18,555 bases of DNA from JAHHUH01 sp045123075 (lineage in GTDB: Bacteria; Bacillota; Negativicutes; Acidaminococcales; Acidaminococcaceae). Location of the stretch: the NCBI GenBank assembly GCA_045123075.1, contig JBGVIJ010000049.1, positions 1-18,555 on the forward strand, given 5' to 3'. Below are positions 13,063 through 18,555 of the stretch, in pieces (within the stretch, counting starts at the first letter, position 1; every line of letters starts with the position of its first letter). The position numbers and the translations under genes are program-made. The notes under the pieces were generated by a model. It had not been told where the DNA came from. It saw only the letters and a program-made list of their open reading frames with translations, and searched no databases.

Positions 13063-14367
13063 ATGGAAAAGATTAGAATCATTCCAACTAAATTACAGGG
13101 AACAGTGCTTGCTCCTTCTTCTAAAAGCATGGGACATAGGGAAATCATCTGTGCCGGCTTGGCAGAAGGTACTAGCGTTGTAGATAATATCAGCATGTCC
13201 AAGGATATTGAAGCAACTTGTCGTTGCTTGCGAGCTTTGGGCGTAGTGATTGAGGATGTGCCTAGCAAATTTGCAGGGCGTAGTGCACTGCGTGTAACTG
13301 GTACTGGCAAACTTCAAGCAGCAGAAGCTGGTGCGGATTGTGGTGAATCTGGATCCACCTTACGCTTCTTCATTCCTTTGGGAGCTTTGCTTGGTGAATC
13401 TTTTACTTTTACCGGACACGGTAAATTGGTAAGCCGTCCTTTAAATGCTTACTATGATATTTTTGCTAAGCAAGGTTTAAGTTACCAAACTGCAGAAGAA
13501 GGTCATCTGCCTTTGACCGTAAATGGCAAGCTGGAAGCTGGAACTTATCAACTGCCCGGTAATGTTAGTAGCCAATACGTAAGCGGTTTGCTGTTTGCAT
13601 TGCCTTTGTTGGAAAATGATTCTATTATTGAAATTACCTCTGAACTGGAATCTTCAGCTTATGTTGATATGACTTTAAGCTGTTTGAAAAAATATGGAAT
13701 TGAGATTGTAAATGAAAATAACGAGCACCGTCGTTATGTTGTAAAAGGCGGTCAAAAATATCAAGCTATGGATAGCAATGTTGAGGGCGATTGGTCCCAA
13801 GCAGCCTTCTGGACTGTAGGCGGAAGCTTGGGTGAAGCAGTAATTTGTAGCGGCGTTGACTATACTTCCTTGCAAGGTGATAAAGCAGTTGTGCCTATTA
13901 TGGAAGGTATGAGTGCAAATATCAGCGTGCAAGGTACTGATGTTGTAACTGGTAACGCTACAACTAAGGCTACTGTTATTGATGCAGCGAATTGTCCCGA
14001 TATTATCCCCGTACTGACCGTACTTGCTGCGGTAAGCGAAGGTACTACAGAAATTATTAACGCAGGTCGTCTGCGTATTAAAGAATGTGATAGATTAGCA
14101 GCTATTACCCAAGAATTAAACAAACTTGGTGCAGACATTAATGAACTGCCCGAAGGTTTGGTTATTAAAGGTAAGCCGGAAGGTTTGCATGGTGGTGGAG
14201 AATGTGACGCTTGGAACGATCACCGCATTGCCATGAGCTTGGCAATTGCTGCGCAAAAATGTGCAGAGCCTTTCACCTTGACAGGTGCAAGAAGTGTGCA
14301 AAAATCTTATCCTGAATTTTGGCAGGATTATAAATTAGTTGGCGGTAAAATTGAGGTGCTGGCATGA
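13063..14367 (+). CDS. aroA: 5-enolpyruvylshikimate-3-phosphate synthase
   Basis: Joins PEP to shikimate-3-phosphate, the sixth step. The protein has 434 residues in the usual two-domain inside-out fold. Seen motifs are SSKSMGHR (19-26, with K21, S22 and R26 for substrate binding), CGESGSTLRF (93-102), LPGNVSSQYVSGL (164-176), GDWSQAAF (242-249), D313 in CPDIIP, RIKECDR (338-344) and WNDHRIAMS (384-392). The PEP-site loop reads GESGSTLRF instead of the enterobacterial GNAGTAMRP. The second Gly is kept, but the Thr and Pro positions are Ser and Phe, as I believe occurs in many clostridial-type enzymes. It overlaps aroC by 4 nt (ATGA). Confidence 0.96.
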   Translation: MEKIRIIPTKLQGTVLAPSSKSMGHREIICAGLAEGTSVVDNISMSKDIEATCRCLRALGVVIEDVPSKFAGRSALRVTGTGKLQAAEAGADCGESGSTLRFFIPLGALLGESFTFTGHGKLVSRPLNAYYDIFAKQGLSYQTAEEGHLPLTVNGKLEAGTYQLPGNVSSQYVSGLLFALPLLENDSIIEITSELESSAYVDMTLSCLKKYGIEIVNENNEHRRYVVKGGQKYQAMDSNVEGDWSQAAFWTVGGSLGEAVICSGVDYTSLQGDKAVVPIMEGMSANISVQGTDVVTGNATTKATVIDAANCPDIIPVLTVLAAVSEGTTEIINAGRLRIKECDRLAAITQELNKLGADINELPEGLVIKGKPEGLHGGGECDAWNDHRIAMSLAIAAQKCAEPFTLTGARSVQKSYPEFWQDYKLVGGKIEVLA

Positions 14368-15455
14368 GTGGAATGTATGGAATGAATATAAAGATGGCAA
14401 TCTATGGTGAATCCCACGGCGCTTCTATTGGCCTCGTTATTGACGGCGTACCGCCTGGATTGAAATTAGATTTAGAAGCTATTGAAAAAGAAATGGCTCG
14501 TCGTGCTCCGGGTAAAAACCAGCTTTCTACCCAACGTAAGGAAAGCGACAGCTTTGCAATTCAAAGTGGTTTCTTTGAAGGCTATACTACAGGCACTCCC
14601 TTGTGTGTGGTAATTAAAAATAGTGACCAACATTCTAAAGATTACAGCATTTTGAAAGATAAAATGCGTCCCGGGCACGCAGATTACGCAGGCTTTGTTC
14701 GTTATCAAGGTTTTAACGATTATCGTGGTGGCGGACATTTTAGCGGTCGCTTGACTGCTCCCTTGGTTTTTATCGGTGCGGTGGCAAAACAAGCCTTGGC
14801 ACAAGAAGGAATGTTAGTTGGTGCACACATTCTGCAAATTGCAGATGTTAAAGAAGAAAACTTTAACCCCTTGGGTATTGATGATAAAACCGTGGCAGAA
14901 CTGAACGCAAAAGACTTTGCAGTTTTAGACGATGCCATTGGTGAAAAAATGCAGGCAAAAATTTTAGAAGCTAAGGCAGGACTGAACAGCGTTGGTGGCG
15001 TGATTGAAACAATGGTTACTCATGTATCTGCAGGTTTGGGCGCACCTTACTTCGATTCTGTGGAAAGCAGATTGAGCCACGCACTCTTTAGCGTGCCCGC
15101 AGTAAAAGGAGTGGAATTTGGTGATGGTTTTGACATTAGCTCAATGACTGGTGCGGAAGCTAACGATACTCTCCACTTTGAAGATGGTAAAGTTGTTGCA
15201 GATACTAACCACAACGGTGGCATTACTGGTGGTATTACAAACGGTATGCCTGTAACTTTTAGAGTGGCGATTAAACCGACACCTTCCATCTCCCGTGAGC
15301 AAAAAACTGTGAGCCTTGCGGAACAATGTGATACTACCTTAACTATCGTAGGTAGACACGACCCCTGTATCGTTCAAAGAGCAGTGCCTGTAATTGAAGC
15401 AGTAACTGCCTGGACTATGTGGGATTTACTTATAGAAGCAAAGAAATGGAAATGA
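14364..15455 (+). CDS. aroC: Chorismate synthase
   Basis: Last common step: EPSP to chorismate, needing reduced FMN. The 363-residue protein has all family signatures: YGESHGASIG near the start, the arginine-rich MARRAPGKNQLSTQRKESD (family signature 1), RPGHADYAG, DYRGGGHFSGRLTAPL (signature 2) and GRHDPCIVQRAVPVIEAV near the C-terminus (signature 3). The start overlaps the aroA stop, indicating translational coupling. I see no flavin reductase domain, so it is the monofunctional type that depends on a separate source of reduced FMN. Confidence 0.97.
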   Translation: MSGMYGMNIKMAIYGESHGASIGLVIDGVPPGLKLDLEAIEKEMARRAPGKNQLSTQRKESDSFAIQSGFFEGYTTGTPLCVVIKNSDQHSKDYSILKDKMRPGHADYAGFVRYQGFNDYRGGGHFSGRLTAPLVFIGAVAKQALAQEGMLVGAHILQIADVKEENFNPLGIDDKTVAELNAKDFAVLDDAIGEKMQAKILEAKAGLNSVGGVIETMVTHVSAGLGAPYFDSVESRLSHALFSVPAVKGVEFGDGFDISSMTGAEANDTLHFEDGKVVADTNHNGGITGGITNGMPVTFRVAIKPTPSISREQKTVSLAEQCDTTLTIVGRHDPCIVQRAVPVIEAVTAWTMWDLLIEAKKWK

Positions 15456-15459
15456 TACT

Positions 15460-16578
15460 ATGGCAGAACTGGATTTAGAAGTTATCCGACAAGAAATAGA
15501 TAAGGTTGATAGACAGCTTGCTGCAATTTTGGAAGAACGTCTTGGTTTGGTAATGCAAGTTGCCGAATACAAAAAGTCCAAGGGTTTACCTGTTAAGGAT
15601 AAGACCCGCGAAGCAAAGGTTGTAGAAAAGGTAACCGGCTTCTTGGAAAACAAGGATTACGTGCCTGCGGTGGAAACCATTATGCACGCAATTATGGATG
15701 CAGCTTGTGTTTTGGAAGAAGCTGAACTGGCGAAAAACGCAGACAAGAAACTTAAAATTGCCTGCTTTGGCGTGCCCGGTTCCTTTACTCACCAAGCATT
15801 GGAAGATTATTTTGCAGAACGCAATTATGACCGCCAACACTTCAATTTGTTTGAAGAAGTTATTACTGCCGTAAGCAATGGTGAAGTAGATTATGGCGTT
15901 GTACCTATCGAAAACTCTTCTACCGGTGGTATTACGGAAGTTTACGACTTGCTCCGTAAATTTGATTGCAGTATAGTTGGTGAACGTTGCCTTAAAATTG
16001 AGCAAAACCTTTTAGGCTATGGCGATGCTACTTTAAGTACTATTAAAAAAGTTTATAGCCATCCCCAAGGTTTGGCGCAAAGCAAGGAATTCTTTAAAGA
16101 CCATCCGCAAATGGAAAAGGTTCCTTATTACAGCACCTCCAAAAGTGCAGAAACCGTTGCTGAACAAAAAGATATTACCCTTGCGGCTATTGCAGGTAAA
16201 AAAGCTGCAGAGCTGTACGGTTTGAAAATTTTAGCAGAAAATATTAACTTTAATTCTAATAATTCAACTCGTTTTGTTATTATTGCTAAGGCTCCGGAAA
16301 AAGTGCCTGTGGCAAACAAGATTACCATCGTTTTCGCAGTTAAACACGAAGCAGGTTCTCTTTATAAAACCTTGGGACATTTACACCATCGTGGTTTGAA
16401 TATGATGAATATCGAATCTCGTCCCATGGAAGGTAAATCTTGGGAATACTTCTTCCATGTGGATTTGAAAGGTAATTTGGAAGATCCTGATGTAATCGAC
16501 GGTATTGAAGCAGTACGCAATAATTGCACCTATTTCAAACTTTTGGGCAACTATCGTGCTGACGACCGAAAGGAATGA
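15460..16578 (+). CDS. pheA: Bifunctional chorismate mutase / prephenate dehydratase (P-protein)
   Basis: Converts chorismate to prephenate and prephenate to phenylpyruvate. It has 372 residues in three parts. Residues 1-90 are an AroQ-type chorismate mutase with the expected charged residues R10, R27, K39, D47, R50 and E51. Residues about 98-280 are the dehydratase, with GVPGSFTHQA, VPIENSSTGG and the catalytic NSTRF (268-272). Residues about 285-372 are an ACT domain with the ESRP motif (319-322), which in this family binds Phe for feedback inhibition; the usual GAL is GSL (299-301) here. This is the only chorismate mutase in the window, so TyrA depends on it for prephenate. Spacing from aroC is 4 nt, and the ribosome binding site is weak. 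The gene overlaps the upstream end of aroE's ribosome binding region. Confidence 0.96.
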   Translation: MAELDLEVIRQEIDKVDRQLAAILEERLGLVMQVAEYKKSKGLPVKDKTREAKVVEKVTGFLENKDYVPAVETIMHAIMDAACVLEEAELAKNADKKLKIACFGVPGSFTHQALEDYFAERNYDRQHFNLFEEVITAVSNGEVDYGVVPIENSSTGGITEVYDLLRKFDCSIVGERCLKIEQNLLGYGDATLSTIKKVYSHPQGLAQSKEFFKDHPQMEKVPYYSTSKSAETVAEQKDITLAAIAGKKAAELYGLKILAENINFNSNNSTRFVIIAKAPEKVPVANKITIVFAVKHEAGSLYKTLGHLHHRGLNMMNIESRPMEGKSWEYFFHVDLKGNLEDPDVIDGIEAVRNNCTYFKLLGNYRADDRKE

Positions 16579-16583
16579 GCATT

Positions 16584-17396
16584 ATGCAATATGGTTTATT
16601 AGGAGGCAAGCTTGGTCATAGTCTTTCTCCTAAAATTCACGAGCTTTTCTTTAAATATACTGGTGTTACCGGAAGTTACCAGCTTTTGGAAACGGAACTG
16701 GAAGCTTTACCTGCCAGAGTGGAAGCTATGCGTAGTACCTTTGCTGGTAGTAACGTAACCATTCCTCATAAAATTGCCGTAATGCCCATGCTTGATAGCA
16801 TTGCTCCCGAAGCCCAAGCTATCGGTGCGGTAAACACCATTAAGTTTACGGAAGCAAAAGCCTTTGGTTACAATACGGACTACTTCGGTTTTGGCAGAAT
16901 GCTTGAATACAACGACATTGCCATTACCGGCAAGGTTGCTGTAGTTCTGGGGAGTGGTGGTGCTGCGCGTGCCGTAATGAAATATTTGGCAGATAAAGAA
17001 GCTGCACAAATCTATCTTGTAACTCGTGATGTAACTGCCGTTGACGAACACTTTCTTGAAATTGCACCTAACTGCAAAGTGATAGACTACGCAGAACTGG
17101 AAAGTATTAAGGGCGATGTGATTATTAACTGCACGCCTGTGGGGATGTATCCAAAAGTAGAAGCTGCTCCTGTTAGCGCAAGGGTTTGTGCAAACTTCGA
17201 AGCAGCAGTAGATTTAATCTACAATCCTGCAGAAACAATGTTCTTGCGTCAGGCGAAGGAAGCTGGTAAGAAATACGTGAATGGTTTGTTTATGCTTGTG
17301 GCGCAGGCCGTGGCGGCGCAGGAAATTTGGCAAGGACAGCAATATGATAGCGATTTGATTGTGAAAATAATGGCTGACTTGGAGCGAAATATATGA
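16584..17396 (+). CDS. aroE: Shikimate dehydrogenase
   Basis: Reduces 3-dehydroshikimate to shikimate with NADPH. I prefer ATG 16584 (270 residues, MQYGLLGGKLGHSLSP) because AAAGGA at 16569-16574 is 9 nt upstream. The ATG at 16575, which overlaps the pheA stop by 4 nt, would leave no spacing. Motifs are GHSLSPKIHE (11-20), SNVTIPHK with catalytic K63 (56-63), AVNTI, YNTDYFGF with D99, the Rossmann GSGGAARA (123-130), NCTPVGM (182-188) and DLIYNP (210-215). The NADP-selecting region after the second strand reads VTRD, close to the usual NRT. Its stop overlaps the aroK start by 4 nt. Confidence 0.95.
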   Translation: MQYGLLGGKLGHSLSPKIHELFFKYTGVTGSYQLLETELEALPARVEAMRSTFAGSNVTIPHKIAVMPMLDSIAPEAQAIGAVNTIKFTEAKAFGYNTDYFGFGRMLEYNDIAITGKVAVVLGSGGAARAVMKYLADKEAAQIYLVTRDVTAVDEHFLEIAPNCKVIDYAELESIKGDVIINCTPVGMYPKVEAAPVSARVCANFEAAVDLIYNPAETMFLRQAKEAGKKYVNGLFMLVAQAVAAQEIWQGQQYDSDLIVKIMADLERNI

Positions 17397-17911
17397 AGAA
17401 CATTATTTTAATTGGTATGCCTGGTTGTGGCAAATCAACCTTTGGTAAAAAGCTGGCAGAAGAAATGCAACGTGAATTTTACGATGCAGATGAAGTGCTG
17501 GTAATGCGTGAACATCGTAGCATCGCAGACTTTTTTGCGGAAAGTGAAGAAACCTTCCGTATTGCAGAAACTAGAACGCTACAGTATCTTGCGGAGATGG
17601 ATGGCGTAATTATTGCAACTGGCGGCGGGGCAGTGACCAGACCTGAAAATATGGAACTGCTTTCTAAAAACGGTGTGATAGTTTTTATCGACCGTAAGCC
17701 GGAAAAAATCTACGAAACCATTAATGATGTAGTGCGTCCCCTTTTGAACGATGATAAGTTGCGTTTGTTCAAACTGTATGAAGAACGCATTGAGTTGTAT
17801 AAGGAATATGCAAACTTCATTATTGGTAACAACGGTTCATCTGAAGCTACCGTTGAAAAATTAGTTAAGTATGTTAGGGGAGAGTTTGATGAGAAAGATT
17901 TTGGTAATTAA
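17393..17911 (+). CDS. aroK: Shikimate kinase
   Basis: Phosphorylates shikimate with ATP. The 172 residues show a Walker A motif GMPGCGKST (8-16), YDADEV with D31 and D33 for magnesium and shikimate, ATGGGAV (75-81) for the substrate, and VVRPLL (113-118) for the lid arginine. Length and motif order are typical. The start overlaps aroE by 4 nt and the end overlaps aroQ by 23 nt, so it is translationally coupled on both sides. Confidence 0.95.
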   Translation: MKNIILIGMPGCGKSTFGKKLAEEMQREFYDADEVLVMREHRSIADFFAESEETFRIAETRTLQYLAEMDGVIIATGGGAVTRPENMELLSKNGVIVFIDRKPEKIYETINDVVRPLLNDDKLRLFKLYEERIELYKEYANFIIGNNGSSEATVEKLVKYVRGEFDEKDFGN

Positions 17912-18329
17912 CGGACCTAACATTAATATGTTGGGCGTACGTGAGAAAAATATTTATGGTCGTCGCGATTATAAAAGCTTGTGTGCGTATATCGAATCTG
18001 CTGCTGATAAATTAGGCGTGCATGTAGATTTGGTGCAAAGCAATTATGAGGGCGACATTGTTACTGCCATCCAAAAAGCTTTTGGCGTGTACGATGGTAT
18101 CGTGATTAATCCGGCAGCGTTTACTCATTACAGCATTGCTGTTCTTGATGCACTTAAAGCAGTGAACATCCCTGCTATCGAAGTGCATATCAGTAATATT
18201 CATGCTCGTGAAGAGTTCCGTCATAAATCCGTAACTGCTGCAGGTTGCATCGGGCAAATTTGCGGACTGGGTTTTGCAGGTTACGCTTTAGCGTTGGAAG
18301 CACTGGCGGTATATCAAGGTGAAGAGTAA
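17889..18329 (+). CDS. aroQ: Type II 3-dehydroquinate dehydratase
   Basis: Dehydrates 3-dehydroquinate to 3-dehydroshikimate, the third step. I start at ATG 17889 because AGGGGAG (17876-17882) lies 6 nt upstream; the in-frame ATG at 17871 lacks a site and would add six residues. The 146-residue size is that of the dodecameric type II enzyme. Motifs are INGPNINMLGVREKNIYG (7-24) with R18 and Y23 as the catalytic pair, SNYEGDIVTAIQ (51-62), INPAAFTHYS (73-82), EVHISN with H100, and GQICGLGFAGYALAL. GPNIN replaces the more common GPNLN, a conservative change. It is the last operon gene and overlaps aroK by 23 nt. Confidence 0.96.
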   Translation: MRKILVINGPNINMLGVREKNIYGRRDYKSLCAYIESAADKLGVHVDLVQSNYEGDIVTAIQKAFGVYDGIVINPAAFTHYSIAVLDALKAVNIPAIEVHISNIHAREEFRHKSVTAAGCIGQICGLGFAGYALALEALAVYQGEE

Positions 18330-18354
18330 TTTTTAAAAGGTTATATTAAAAAGT

Positions 18355-18399
18355 AAAACAGGATTTAACTTCGAGTAAGAGGTTAAATCCTGTTTTTTT
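18355..18399 (+). terminator. Intrinsic terminator of the aromatic operon
   Basis: AAAACAGGATTTAACTTC (18355-18372) and GAGGTTAAATCCTGTTTT (18379-18396) pair over 18 bp with one G-U pair around a 6-nt loop, with T-run continuing to 18399. The A-run on the 5' side makes it potentially bidirectional. It lies 26 nt after the aroQ stop. Confidence 0.9.
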
Positions 18400-18423
18400 A
18401 TTTCACAATTTCGCCAAATTTGC

Positions 18424-18452
18424 TTGAAGTATTCTTGTATTTGGGCTATTAT
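18424..18452 (+). promoter_or_regulatory. Promoter of the gene at the right edge
   Basis: TTGAAG (18424-18429) and TATTAT (18447-18452) are exactly 17 nt apart, a good sigma-70 match. Transcription from about 18459 leaves a leader of about 42 nt before ATG 18501. Confidence 0.6.
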
Positions 18453-18500
18453 ATTTGTATGTTATCCCTATAAAATTTTATAAAAAAGGAGTGTGAAAAA

Positions 18501-18555
18501 ATGGGTAACTTTTTAGGTAGCCTGCCTGTACGCCTCGTTATTGGCGTAGCTTTAG
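18501..18555 (+). CDS. Probable membrane transporter, 5' end only
   Basis: An open frame starts at ATG 18501, 9 nt behind AAGGAG (18486-18491), and runs off the window. The 18 visible codons read MGNFLGSLPVRLVIGVAL, a short polar start leading into a membrane helix. The SLPVRL.IGV.L pattern resembles the beginning of dicarboxylate/amino acid:cation symporters (DAACS family) of Firmicutes. With so few residues the family is a guess. It is separated from the aro operon by a terminator and its own promoter. Confidence 0.55.
   Translation, partial: MGNFLGSLPVRLVIGVAL

Noticed and set aside
16575..16583. aroE start at ATG 16575 overlapping the pheA stop
   Set aside because: It would leave no spacing after the only Shine-Dalgarno sequence; ATG 16584 is well spaced and begins at the family's usual N-terminus. 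The earlier start cannot be fully excluded.

Overview
The window is bacterial DNA of low-to-moderate GC. It combines Firmicutes-like gene structure (strong AAAGGAG-type ribosome binding sites, a tightly packed aro operon) with clear outer-membrane proteins: an autotransporter beta-barrel ending in Phe and an OmpH/Skp-type periplasmic chaperone. That combination points to a diderm Firmicute of the class Negativicutes, perhaps Acidaminococcaceae or Phascolarctobacterium-like. The assignment is inference; no rRNA or other taxonomic marker is present.

Left part (1-8069), cell envelope. The window opens on the last codons of one autotransporter-like gene, whose end (WRIDAGLRWNF, stop) almost matches the C-terminus of the large autotransporter further on. 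A stem-loop, a YbjN-like small protein and an OmpH/Skp-like chaperone follow. Next is a 2029-residue autotransporter with a signal peptide, a passenger holding three copies of a 127-152 residue module, and a C-terminal 270-residue barrel. A terminator follows. A small XRE-type regulator and an overlapping small secreted protein close this part, followed by a bidirectional terminator.

Middle (8070-8697), a 628-base stretch without a conventional gene. It holds a good sigma-70 promoter, a 33-35 codon leader ORF with 3 Tyr and 4 Phe codons in 17 positions and no Trp, and a strong intrinsic terminator just before aroF. I read this as a ribosome-mediated transcription attenuator controlling the operon by Tyr and Phe supply.

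Right part (8698-18329), one operon for the whole shikimate pathway plus both Phe and Tyr branches: aroF, aroF, tyrA, aroB, aroA, aroC, pheA, aroE, aroK, aroQ. All are on the + strand, mostly overlapping or a few bases apart. Together they carry PEP plus erythrose-4-phosphate to chorismate, then to phenylpyruvate and 4-hydroxyphenylpyruvate. Two features stand out. The two AroF copies have nearly identical catalytic domains but diverged N-terminal regulatory domains. TyrA carries that same AroF-type regulatory domain at its own N-terminus in place of a C-terminal ACT domain. A strong terminator follows aroQ. The window ends in the first 18 codons of a probable membrane transporter behind its own promoter.
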